From contig LCPQ01000008.1 of the NCBI GenBank assembly GCA_001003705.1, forward strand, positions 1 through 33,179: DNA of 33,179 bases, read 5' to 3'. The notes under the pieces are model-generated. The model did no database searches. It worked only from the letters and a program-made list of their open reading frames with translations, and had not been told where the DNA came from. This DNA is from Parcubacteria group bacterium GW2011_GWA2_48_9. GTDB taxonomy: Bacteria; Patescibacteriota; Patescibacteriia; UBA10025. Below, one piece after another: positions 14,162 to 20,934 of this stretch. The stretch's first letter is position 1. Every line of letters begins with the position of its first letter. The position numbers were made by a program, and so were the translations under genes.

Positions 14162-14728
14162 ATGACTCCAACTGTTCTCAACCTTCTCTCAATTCTCACA
14201 ATTATTGGTGATGTCATGATCGTTGGCATACTGGGCTTGTCGGTGTATGTCTGGGTTTCGAAAAAACAGGATAGCCGTCTGTTTGCGTTGGTCGGTGACC
14301 GTGGCGTTCTTTTCGCGTTCATCGTCGCCATTATGGCTACTGCAGGAAGTTTGTATTTTTCTGAGATCGCGCACTTTGCTCCGTGCAAACTGTGTTGGTT
14401 TCAGCGCATCTTTATGTACCCGCAGGTAATTGTTTTAGGAATTGCATTGTGGAAGAAGGAGCGAACCGTCGCTGTCATGCAAAGCCTGATTCTTTCAATT
14501 ATTGGCGTCTTGTTCGCGGCGTACCACTATTACCTCCAAATGTTTGCGACGACAGTGAAACCCTGCTCGCCGGATGACCCGGTTTCCTGTGCGGAAAAAG
14601 TTGTCGTCCGCTACGGCTACATCACGATTCCGATGATGGCGCTAACAGCGTTTCTGATGATTATCCTATTTCTCGTCATGGTGCAAATGCGGGACAGGAG
14701 AAATGCGGAAAATCAGCCGGCTCACTAG
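14162..14728 (+). CDS. dsbB: DsbB/BdbC-type thiol oxidoreductase
   Basis: This 188-residue membrane protein has about five hydrophobic segments and two external cysteine pairs, C75KLC78 and C135...C143 (CSPDDPVSC). This is the DsbB/BdbC arrangement, in which electrons from a DsbA-like oxidase pass to quinone. An extra N-terminal TM segment precedes the core. No DsbA partner is in the window, but Cys-rich exported proteins at 4660 and 20935 are plausible clients. The ATG at 14162 is preferred over the track start (14099) because the promoter places the transcript start at this codon. Confidence 0.88.
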   Translation: MTPTVLNLLSILTIIGDVMIVGILGLSVYVWVSKKQDSRLFALVGDRGVLFAFIVAIMATAGSLYFSEIAHFAPCKLCWFQRIFMYPQVIVLGIALWKKERTVAVMQSLILSIIGVLFAAYHYYLQMFATTVKPCSPDDPVSCAEKVVVRYGYITIPMMALTAFLMIILFLVMVQMRDRRNAENQPAH

Positions 14729-14769
14729 TGCATTCACCGTTTATTGCGGGTAGGTTCATGAGTATGTCC

Positions 14770-14799
14770 TTGACGCAAGGACTTCTTTTCATGTAAAGT
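14770..14799 (+). promoter_or_regulatory. Promoter of the small membrane protein gene
   Basis: TTGACG and TAAAGT are 18 bp apart. A leader of about 49 nt precedes the ATG. Confidence 0.5.
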
Positions 14800-14854
14800 C
14801 TTGAAATAACAAACAACGAACTTGTAGAAACTGTACGTTTCCAGGGGAGGGGTT

Positions 14855-15262
14855 ATGCAATTCTTGAAGGGTTCCGGGGTCGGGCTTGCCGGCGGCTTTC
14901 TCGGTTTTTTCGTTGTACTACTGCTCATCATGGTCAGTTCCGTGTTTACCGATTTGCTGACGGTGCAAGCATGGGTAGCCGTCGTCACGATGGTTGTGAC
15001 GGCGATCATGATTTGGGACAAGGGATGCAGCAGGTACATCAACTCTCCGTGGGAACTGTTCTTCGTGAGCATTTTCAGCTTGGGTATCTGGCTGATCGTC
15101 TGGTGCCCTCTCGCCAACGTAGTCATGGACTTTCTGGAACTCTCCGTTCCCGTCAGTGGGATGGCCCAATCAGTCGGGCAAATCACTCTCGCATGGCTCA
15201 TCAATGGAGTCGTCGCCGGCATCATCGCACATTGCAACTACATCTTCGACACTCGGAAGTAG
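14855..15262 (+). CDS. Small polytopic membrane protein, unknown
   Basis: The 135-residue protein has four hydrophobic segments (about 8-33, 39-55, 68-92 and 107-125). A short Cys-containing loop, DKGCSRYIN, sits between the second and third. No family is recognised. A very strong Shine-Dalgarno (AGGGGAGGGG) lies just before the ATG. The gene forms its own transcription unit with promoter and terminator. Confidence 0.7.
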   Translation: MQFLKGSGVGLAGGFLGFFVVLLLIMVSSVFTDLLTVQAWVAVVTMVVTAIMIWDKGCSRYINSPWELFFVSIFSLGIWLIVWCPLANVVMDFLELSVPVSGMAQSVGQITLAWLINGVVAGIIAHCNYIFDTRK

Positions 15263-15299
15263 TTTACCGGGCACTACACGCCCATCTATACGCATATAT

Positions 15300-15336
15300 C
15301 TCGCACCCCCTCTCTCTGTGGGTGCGAGTTTTCTTC
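15300..15336 (+). terminator. Intrinsic terminator of the small membrane protein gene
   Basis: CTCGCACCC pairs perfectly with GGGTGCGAG and is followed by TTTTCTTCTT. Confidence 0.88.
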
Positions 15337-15351
15337 TTGAAACGCATGTCC

Positions 15352-16167
15352 CTACAATACCGGTGCCAAGAATGCCATCAACCCGATCCATAGTCCCACA
15401 TATATCAGTTTACGGGGTACATGGTCGATCTCTGGAGTAAGGCGGTTCGGCAGACGCAGTACGGCCATCATAAACGCCGCCGAAGCAATAGCATAGAGAA
15501 TTATGAAAGGCACTGTTCGTGAAGGAAAAATGAACCCGATAGAAATAGCCCCTGTGATGCAGAAAGCCACGGTTATCCTGATGTGTGACATCGGCATGAG
15601 GTGTGGCAACGTAATGCGAAATCCTCTGTCTACTTCAATATCTTCCACGTCCTTGACTATTTCCATCGCCATAATGGCGAAAAAGATTACGAGGGTTGTG
15701 AGAAGATTGAAAATGTTCACCGAACTGCCTACTGTCGCGCCAAAGAGAATAAGAAATGCCGACAAAAGTGCGGCAAGAACATTTTTTAGTACAGGGATTT
15801 TTACACAAACCCGCGAGTAGAGGACTGCTGCGAGAACGAAAAACAGAAATAACAGCACAATTTTCACTGATGCCATACGTGAAAGTGCCGTACCGATACT
15901 GAAGGAGATGATGGCAACAAATAATGCAACCTTTGGATGGAGTTTCGCGAATGGTTCCCCTTTACGGGCATCAATATCTCGATCCTCGTAACCATTATAT
16001 GCCAGCGTGCCCGCGGACAAGAAAAATATCGCAACGATGCTGATAAGTTCATCAGGTGAGGAGGGCCATCTCTTTTGACTTTGGATTATACCGACAACGA
16101 ATGCCCCAACGGGTGCGAATGTCATAGGGAAGCGAATGAGGCGGAGATACTGCCAGATGAGTTGCAT
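15352..16167 (-). CDS. UbiA-superfamily prenyltransferase
   Basis: This 271-residue membrane protein with about eight to nine TM helices carries both Asp-rich, Mg2+-diphosphate-binding motifs of the superfamily: N58xxxDxDxD (NGYEDRDIDA) and D173xxD176xxxD180 (DVEDIEVD). Members attach polyprenyl chains to aromatic rings, glycerol phosphate or heme. No other quinone or lipid gene lies nearby, so the acceptor is unknown. The ATG at 16167 is used because TATACT ends 6 nt before it; the track start at 16200 lies upstream of that promoter. Confidence 0.88.
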   Translation of the reverse strand: MQLIWQYLRLIRFPMTFAPVGAFVVGIIQSQKRWPSSPDELISIVAIFFLSAGTLAYNGYEDRDIDARKGEPFAKLHPKVALFVAIISFSIGTALSRMASVKIVLLFLFFVLAAVLYSRVCVKIPVLKNVLAALLSAFLILFGATVGSSVNIFNLLTTLVIFFAIMAMEIVKDVEDIEVDRGFRITLPHLMPMSHIRITVAFCITGAISIGFIFPSRTVPFIILYAIASAAFMMAVLRLPNRLTPEIDHVPRKLIYVGLWIGLMAFLAPVL

Positions 16168-16173
16168 ATGATA

Positions 16174-16179
16174 AGTATA
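16174..16179 (-). promoter_or_regulatory. -10 promoter element of the UbiA gene
   Basis: Minus-strand TATACT ends 6 nt before the ATG, a leaderless arrangement. Confidence 0.6.
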
Positions 16180-16304
16180 TACTAGGGAACTGCCATACAA
16201 CTAATAATAACCTAAATACGCAGCGTTTAGTTGCCTTATAATTATTTGGGCGGTACGCTATCAGCAGTCACCGGTGTTCGTGAGAATGCCTGCCGCTCGG
16301 GGGA

Positions 16305-16332
16305 TGTAACGCTTTTACCTATCATACGATGT
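16305..16332 (+). promoter_or_regulatory. Possible ECF-type autoregulatory promoter
   Basis: TGTAAC and CGATGT are 16 bp apart, resembling ECF-sigma promoter halves. GATGAAAC lies at a similar distance before the second ECF gene (18350-18357). A sigma-70-type -10 (TATCAT, 16320-16325) overlaps it, so the assignment is open. Confidence 0.3.
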
Positions 16333-16907
16333 ATATACCAATGGGAGACGAAAACAGCATAGAATACATCAATGAACTTGTGCGCGGAGCCCAGGGCGGC
16401 GATGAAAATAGCCTTGGCCGTCTCTATGAACTTTTAAGCGTCAGAGTGTACCGATACCTCATTACGCGGGTTAGCCACAGGGAAACGGCCGAAGATCTCA
16501 TGCAGACAGCTTTCCTTGAAATGATTCGCTCACTGTCACGATATAAGATACGGGCGGGAGCGAAATTTACTACCTGGCTTTTCCAGATAGTGCGGCACCG
16601 GTTAATAGACCACTATCGGCGCCAGAAGATCGTTCTCCCCTTGGATGAGACCGTCGAATCTCATCCCGATCTGCAGACCGATCCCGCCCCACCAGATGTA
16701 GGAGAATCCAGTAAACAAGTACTTTCCGCTCTGGGAACACTGCCGGAGCGCCAACAGACCATCTTGCATCTTTTTTACCAGGAAGAGATGTCACCGAGTG
16801 AAATTGCTGAAGTCATGAACATGTCAGCCATCAGTGTACGAGTAGAAAAGCATCGTGCGATTAATAAAATCCGATATCTCTTCGTTGAAGGGGGAACAAC
16901 CATATGA
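16329..16907 (+). CDS. ECF-family RNA polymerase sigma factor, module 1
   Basis: The 192-residue protein has sigma region 2 (about 20-95: AEDLMQTAFLEMIRSL, then FTTWLFQIVRHRLIDHYRR) and region 4 (about 130-185: LPERQQTILHLFYQEEMSPSEIAEVMNMSAISVRVEKHRAINKIR), without regions 1 or 3. This is the ECF architecture. Its TGA overlaps the ATG of a DUF5667 protein, its probable regulator or target. ATG at 16341 (MGDEN) is an alternative start and fits a transcript beginning near 16340. Confidence 0.93.
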   Translation: MYIPMGDENSIEYINELVRGAQGGDENSLGRLYELLSVRVYRYLITRVSHRETAEDLMQTAFLEMIRSLSRYKIRAGAKFTTWLFQIVRHRLIDHYRRQKIVLPLDETVESHPDLQTDPAPPDVGESSKQVLSALGTLPERQQTILHLFYQEEMSPSEIAEVMNMSAISVRVEKHRAINKIRYLFVEGGTTI

Positions 16908-17848
16908 TACGCAAGGAACTATCACAACATGAGGCAGAGGAGCTGATCAGAAAGGTATCATACCCCGTTCTGAATCCCACTTCACAACAACGTATCAAAC
17001 AGACCCTGCTTTCGGAATTCACGAACGTAACAAACGCGCGTGATGAACGATATACTATGCAGGAGGAGAAAACATTTTATCACTTATCAACACAACCCAT
17101 GATACCTATTATCATCGCAATTGTGATGGCTATCGTCGGGGCCGGAACCGCCATCGCGTCAAATTCTGCCAAGCCGGGCGACGCGCTGCACGGAGTCGAC
17201 CAAGCTCTCGAGGACGCACGTCTTAATTTCACTCTAGGTGATACCGCGAAGGCGGAGTTCATGCTTGAAATCGCCCAAGAGCGTGAGAAAGAGCGCTTCG
17301 AACTCGAGTCAGAAGGTAGATCTGAAAATGTCAGCGAGGCGGAGGAGCATATTGATCGCTCGCTCGATAACGCGCTCGAAACTATTAATCGTGTGCGCGC
17401 CGAGCAGGAAGAGCGCGGTAACGACAACGCCGCAGATACTCTCTCGGACGTCCAAGAGAAACTTACCGAACTCCAAAGACGCCACCAGGAGCGCACCCAG
17501 GGCCAAGACAATGGCGGTAACAACCAGCAAGGTGGACAAGGAAACGACAATTCGGATGATGAGGGAGACGACAGCTCGAATGGGAATGACAATGCAAACG
17601 ACAATTCAAATTCATCGGACGACGTAAACGATGATCGTGACTCAAATGTGAATGGGACTAACGATGAAAACAGCAATGCAAACGACAATTCAAATTCATC
17701 GGACGATCAGAATGACGATTCCGACAGCAATGCGAACGATGATGTGGAAGATGATAATTCTAATATTAATGAAGACGACTCTGATGTGAATGGCAGCGCA
17801 GGTAGTAGTTTACCTGTCCAAGCAGCCGCCCCGAGAGTTACCCGATAG
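16904..17848 (+). CDS. DUF5667-type membrane protein paired with the ECF sigma factor
   Basis: The 314 residues comprise a cytoplasmic N-terminus (1-62), one TM helix (about 66-86), a helical extracytoplasmic domain with AKPGDALHGVDQALEDARL and AKAEFMLEIAQEREKE (the DUF5667 pattern, about 90-200), and a long disordered tail made almost only of Asn, Asp, Ser, Gly and Glu. Its position directly after and overlapping the sigma gene suggests an anti-sigma or sensor role; that is inference. The tail includes a 33-bp perfect direct repeat in the DNA. AGGGGGAA precedes the start. Confidence 0.85.
   Translation: MIRKELSQHEAEELIRKVSYPVLNPTSQQRIKQTLLSEFTNVTNARDERYTMQEEKTFYHLSTQPMIPIIIAIVMAIVGAGTAIASNSAKPGDALHGVDQALEDARLNFTLGDTAKAEFMLEIAQEREKERFELESEGRSENVSEAEEHIDRSLDNALETINRVRAEQEERGNDNAADTLSDVQEKLTELQRRHQERTQGQDNGGNNQQGGQGNDNSDDEGDDSSNGNDNANDNSNSSDDVNDDRDSNVNGTNDENSNANDNSNSSDDQNDDSDSNANDDVEDDNSNINEDDSDVNGSAGSSLPVQAAAPRVTR
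17590..17706 (+). repeat. Direct repeat inside the Asn/Asp-rich tail
   Basis: A 33-bp sequence at 17590-17622 recurs identically at 17674-17706. It encodes NANDNSNSSDD twice. Perfect DNA identity implies recent duplication or slippage. Confidence 0.85.
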
Positions 17849-17905
17849 AATTATTCAAATTAGTATTACGCTCTGGCAGCACTATCGTGCCAGGATGCTA
17901 ATGGC

Positions 17906-17931
17906 CATCCGCCCCGCCGGCGGGTGGTTTT
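17906..17931 (+). terminator. Intrinsic terminator of ECF module 1
   Basis: A GC-rich hairpin (CCGCCC...GGGTGG) is followed by TTTTGG. Confidence 0.6.
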
Positions 17932-17958
17932 GGATTATACAACAGTCATACGTTCTTA

Positions 17959-17987
17959 TTGACTTACGCTTCGTTAACCAGTATATT
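17959..17987 (+). promoter_or_regulatory. Promoter of the zinc-ribbon ORF
   Basis: TTGACT and TATATT are 17 bp apart. The leader is about 58 nt. Confidence 0.65.
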
Positions 17988-18051
17988 TGCTTAAAATATG
18001 AACATGGTTCAAAGAGAAGGATAAACCTCTACGGAGGGGAAAGGAGGATCG

Positions 18052-18267
18052 ATGCCGAGCATGACCATCCCTGAGTCCGCAAAGGGTGGGGACCAGTGTC
18101 CGGCGCCGGATTGCACGGGCGTGCTCCGTTATGCCAGTGGATGAGGTGGCTATTACCTGGAGTGCAGTCTGCACCCCCTCGACCATTTCCGTGGTGCAAC
18201 ACGGGCGGAAGTGGAGGCAAGCCAAAGCGCAACACCAGCCGCATGCGGATGCAAGAGTTCCTCGTAA
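18052..18267 (+). pseudogene. Zinc-ribbon-like small protein interrupted by an in-frame TGA
   Basis: AAAGGAGG precedes the ATG. Codons 1-30 give a peptide with CPAPDC and then GVLRYASG. Codon 31 is TGA (18142). The same frame continues with GGYYLECSLHPLDHFRG and ends at TAA (18267), 71 codons in all. Cys pairs before and after the TGA look like one zinc-binding unit (CxxxxC...C, with CGC near the end). Promoter, Shine-Dalgarno and terminator are all intact. Explanations are a recent point mutation (for example GGA to TGA), a sequencing error, or recoding. TGA is an ordinary stop in neighbouring genes. Confidence 0.6.
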
Positions 18268-18285
18268 CACGCAGTAGATCTGGTA

Positions 18286-18313
18286 CGCCCCGTGCATTCC
18301 TCGGGGCGTTTTT
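18286..18313 (+). terminator. Intrinsic terminator of the zinc-ribbon ORF
   Basis: CGCCCCG pairs with CGGGGCG around a 9-nt loop and is followed by TTTTTCC. Confidence 0.85.
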
Positions 18314-18376
18314 CCTATTTTTGTGTCATACATAGGTTGTTTGTGACGCGATGAAACATTTATTCCACTTACGGTG

Positions 18377-18385
18377 TATTATTAT
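18377..18385 (+). promoter_or_regulatory. -10 region of the second ECF gene
   Basis: Overlapping TATTAT boxes (18377-18382 and 18380-18385) end 5-8 nt before the ATG at 18391. No Shine-Dalgarno is present. Confidence 0.5.
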
Positions 18386-18390
18386 TACCT

Positions 18391-18957
18391 ATGCACGACC
18401 CGGGGGACTTAAGCGATGAACAGCTTGTAGAAAAGGTACGGGACGAAAACCACGGGCTGTATCGCCACATTGTCGAACGGTATGAACAAAAACTTCGCAG
18501 GTACGCGATGACGTTTGTTCATGACACGGAAGTAGCCGATGACGTCCTGCAGAATGCGTTCATGAAAGCGTACATCAACCTCTGGGGGTTTAACACGAAG
18601 AAGAAATTTTCCAGCTGGATATACCGGATAGTCCACAATGAGGCTATTAATGAAATTAAAAAGCGAAAAAAAGAGCTGTATCTCGAAGACACGCCCGAAG
18701 CGGAGATGGTAGAAAGCACTGAAGACGGTGCAGATGTTACGACGGACGGAAATCGAACAAAAGAAATGCTCGAACAAAGCCTCGAACGGCTGCCGCTCAT
18801 GTACCGAGAACCGCTCGTACTCTACTATCTCGAAGAGCGCAGTTATCAGGAGATAGTAGACATTCTCCATATGCCGGTTGGTACCGTGGGCACAAGAATC
18901 CGCCGCGGGTTGGCGCTTTTAAAAAAAATCGTAGAAGATCATCATTCACCACTATGA
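18391..18957 (+). CDS. ECF-family RNA polymerase sigma factor, module 2
   Basis: The 188-residue protein has region 2 (about 25-92: ADDVLQNAFMKAYINLWGF, FSSWIYRIVHNEAINEIKKRKK) and region 4 (about 128-182: LPLMYREPLVLYYLEERSYQEIVDILHMPVGTVGTRIRRGLALLKK), joined by an acidic linker. It resembles the SigW/RpoE class. Its TGA overlaps the ATG of a membrane protein likely to control it. It is only distantly similar to the module 1 sigma factor. Confidence 0.93.
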   Translation: MHDPGDLSDEQLVEKVRDENHGLYRHIVERYEQKLRRYAMTFVHDTEVADDVLQNAFMKAYINLWGFNTKKKFSSWIYRIVHNEAINEIKKRKKELYLEDTPEAEMVESTEDGADVTTDGNRTKEMLEQSLERLPLMYREPLVLYYLEERSYQEIVDILHMPVGTVGTRIRRGLALLKKIVEDHHSPL

Positions 18958-19667
18958 ACGACAGACGGTCCCTCGCGGACAAGATTACGCAGTCAATAAA
19001 CGAGCATAAAGTAAAAATGCATCCGAAAGTATATTTCACGCTCGGATCTGGCATGCTGGGAATTGGACTCGCAGCTTCCATGCTCGCTGCGGCGTTTTTT
19101 TGCGGCGTGACGCTGTTCCGGCTGCGCATGCACCAACCTTTTGACTTTCTCGGTGCACCGAAAGGTTTCGAGGCGTTCATCGGCAACATGCCGTGGATTC
19201 CTATTATACTTGCTCTTGCCGGCATCATTGCTGGTACGTGGATCATGCGTAAGTATGATTTTAGCTATCGGCACGCGTTTATCGGGATCGCCGGGGGATT
19301 TGTTTCTTCCCTGTTGGTATTTGGCATCGTGATCGATGCGGTAGGTCTGCCTGAACGCGCAGGGGAGTCCACCCTCATGCGGCCATTTGTTGAGCAGAGA
19401 TTTTCGAACGATACGTGGTTGATTGGCGTGGCAAATGACGTCAGCGACGACAGGTTTAATCTCGCTGTGCCGCGTGGGGACGTCATCCATGTTTATTTTC
19501 GCAATAATACAGTTATCGAGCCGCCGATACCCCTCCAGGAGTTCGAATGGGTACGGGTCATAGGAGAGTGGAATGATGAAACTTTTGATGCGGATGTCCT
19601 ATTTCACGAACTTCCACCGCGCGGCGTCGGCCATATCATGCGATTCCAAATTCCTATCGAAAGATAA
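18954..19667 (+). CDS. Membrane protein coupled to ECF sigma 2, candidate anti-sigma factor
   Basis: The 237 residues comprise a basic cytoplasmic N-terminus of about 24 residues, three TM helices (about 30-55, 80-101 and 107-130), and an extracytoplasmic C-terminal domain of about 105 residues rich in beta-strand patterns. No zinc anti-sigma (ZAS) HxxxCxxC motif is present. Overlap with the sigma gene (ATGA) and membrane topology are the only arguments for an anti-sigma role. A DUF5667 domain is not visible, so the partner type differs from module 1. I do not recognise the family. Confidence 0.7.
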   Translation: MNDRRSLADKITQSINEHKVKMHPKVYFTLGSGMLGIGLAASMLAAAFFCGVTLFRLRMHQPFDFLGAPKGFEAFIGNMPWIPIILALAGIIAGTWIMRKYDFSYRHAFIGIAGGFVSSLLVFGIVIDAVGLPERAGESTLMRPFVEQRFSNDTWLIGVANDVSDDRFNLAVPRGDVIHVYFRNNTVIEPPIPLQEFEWVRVIGEWNDETFDADVLFHELPPRGVGHIMRFQIPIER

Positions 19668-19716
19668 TCTCCGCCTCCTTTGTAGTACTTGGTGGAAAGG
19701 AGGTGATACCTATCGA

Positions 19717-20250
19717 ATGAAGAACAAACTATTAGTTGCCCTTATCGCCGTCGTCGGCATCATCGGCGCGACAGCCCTCGTCTCGAATATAGTGTCAGCA
19801 CATGGCTTGGGTTTCGGAGCGAACCTCGATACTGAGGCCCAGCTACTCGGCATGACGGCCGATGAGCTCGGGACTGCTCTCGAAGAAAAGACCATGCCCG
19901 AAATTCTTGACCAACAGGGCGTGACACACGTCAAACTTGAAGCTTGGAGGAATGAGCAAGAGCTTGGACGGCAAGCACAGCTCCTCGATATGAGCGTCGA
20001 TGAGCTTAAAACTGAGCTCGAGGGCAAGACCTTCGCCCAATTGCTCGACGAAAAAGGAATCACGCATACCCAGCTGATGGAAAAGCGCCATAAATTCATG
20101 AAGGAGCGCATGATAGAACGTCTCCAGGAGGAAGCGGACGCCGGTACCATCACGCAAGATGAGATGCAGGAGCACCTTGACCGGATGGAACAGCATCAGG
20201 CAGAGGGCGGATTCCGCCTCGGACACGGCATGGGGCACGGACCATTCTAA
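19717..20250 (+). CDS. Exported helical repeat protein with a His-rich tail
   Basis: The 177-residue protein has a signal peptide (hydrophobic 4-23, ending VSAHG). Two copies of a helical unit of about 45 residues follow: LLGMTADELGTALEEKTMPEILDQQGVT and LLDMSVDELKTELEGKTFAQLLDEKGIT. A charged helix comes next, then HGMGHGPF, a possible metal-binding tail. Such 'LGMTxxEL' repeats occur in small secreted bacterial proteins of unknown role. AAAGGAGGTGAT, a near full-length anti-16S match, lies 8-19 nt upstream. It closes the sigma 2 operon and may be a target of that sigma factor. Confidence 0.75.
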   Translation: MKNKLLVALIAVVGIIGATALVSNIVSAHGLGFGANLDTEAQLLGMTADELGTALEEKTMPEILDQQGVTHVKLEAWRNEQELGRQAQLLDMSVDELKTELEGKTFAQLLDEKGITHTQLMEKRHKFMKERMIERLQEEADAGTITQDEMQEHLDRMEQHQAEGGFRLGHGMGHGPF

Positions 20251-20279
20251 GAAGTCATACCCCCCGAAGACTCCACGAA

Positions 20280-20314
20280 AGCCATGCAGATTCTAGACAT
20301 GCATCGGCTTTTTT
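20280..20314 (+). terminator. Intrinsic terminator of ECF module 2
   Basis: AGCC-ATGCA pairs with TGCAT-c-GGCT around an 11-nt loop and is followed by TTTTTT. Confidence 0.8.
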
Positions 20315-20360
20315 GGTGTTGATGCGCAATAAGAAAATTTTCGCATGTAGTGTACTTGAG

Positions 20361-20393
20361 AAAAAGAAAAAGCCCGTCGCAGATGCGGCGGGC
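20361..20393 (-). terminator. Intrinsic terminator of the small PEGA lipoprotein gene
   Basis: On the minus strand GCCCGcCGC pairs with GCGaCGGGC and is followed by TTTTTCTTTTT. Confidence 0.88.
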
Positions 20394-20427
20394 CGTACTA
20401 TCATGGGGGAATGAGCGATTGTGACAC

Positions 20428-20787
20428 TCACGATGTCGGGTCGGACGACGTGGCCGGTGCTGTGTCGTCAGATTCGACAAGGGGCGATAAGGTGGCATGG
20501 AGTTTTGCCCACTCACCACAGTAGGTCATTGCCTCTATCCAGTCGGCATACCCGGACATCTCCAGATGTACGATGTGCCTTCCTTCGGACACGACGAATG
20601 TTGCCGGCGTTATCAGTCCGGTTGCATATCCGTCCAGAACGACATGCGCTCCTTCAGGTTCGGAAACCACGTACAATGTTCCTGACTCAGGAAGAATTGA
20701 GGTAGATCCCGAATCGTTGGGACTGTTTCCGCAACCGCTGAAGAACATACCAAGTCCGACGAGAGTGATGATGCGCGTAAATTGCAT
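20428..20787 (-). CDS. Short PEGA-domain lipoprotein
   Basis: The 119-residue protein has a lipoprotein signal peptide with lipobox FSGC (Cys at about residue 19). It then has one PEGA domain (about 37-100: LYVVSEPEGAHVVLDGYATGLITPATFVVSEGRHIVHLEMSGYADW), a small beta-sandwich found in surface proteins and thought to bind cell wall or glycans. A short acidic Ser/Thr tail ends it. Its leader and N-terminus closely resemble those of the larger PEGA protein at 22967-24805. It is a single-gene unit with AAAGGGG before the ATG. Confidence 0.87.
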   Translation of the reverse strand: MQFTRIITLVGLGMFFSGCGNSPNDSGSTSILPESGTLYVVSEPEGAHVVLDGYATGLITPATFVVSEGRHIVHLEMSGYADWIEAMTYCGEWAKLHATLSPLVESDDTAPATSSDPTS

Positions 20788-20837
20788 GGAGCGACCCCTT
20801 TCGCTGATTTCGATGGGCTGTATTTGTATGTTTTCAT

Positions 20838-20866
20838 ACGGTAGCGGATAAACAGCTAGGAGTCAA
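20838..20866 (-). promoter_or_regulatory. Promoter of the small PEGA lipoprotein gene
   Basis: Minus-strand TTGACT and TACCGT are 17 bp apart. The leader is about 44 nt and starts with ATGAAAACA. Confidence 0.65.
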
Positions 20867-20934
20867 TGTCCACCGGGTCTTTGCTATGCCGCGCAGCCTG
20901 CAGTTGCTTTTCTTGCTGAAGGCACATAGACTAA

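Noticed and set aside
17080-17688. 202-residue minus-strand Ser/Phe/Leu-rich ORF
   Set aside because: It is the antisense shadow of the Asn/Asp-rich tail of the DUF5667 protein.
18142-18144. TGA read as glycine (SR1/Gracilibacteria code)
   Set aside because: TGA is the natural stop of many genes here, including ATGA overlaps at 11832, 16904 and 18954.
18096-18335. 79-residue plus-strand ORF in another frame over the zinc-ribbon unit
   Set aside because: Its start has no ribosome-binding site, it runs through the terminator hairpin, and the frame with the Shine-Dalgarno and Cys pairs is a better explanation.
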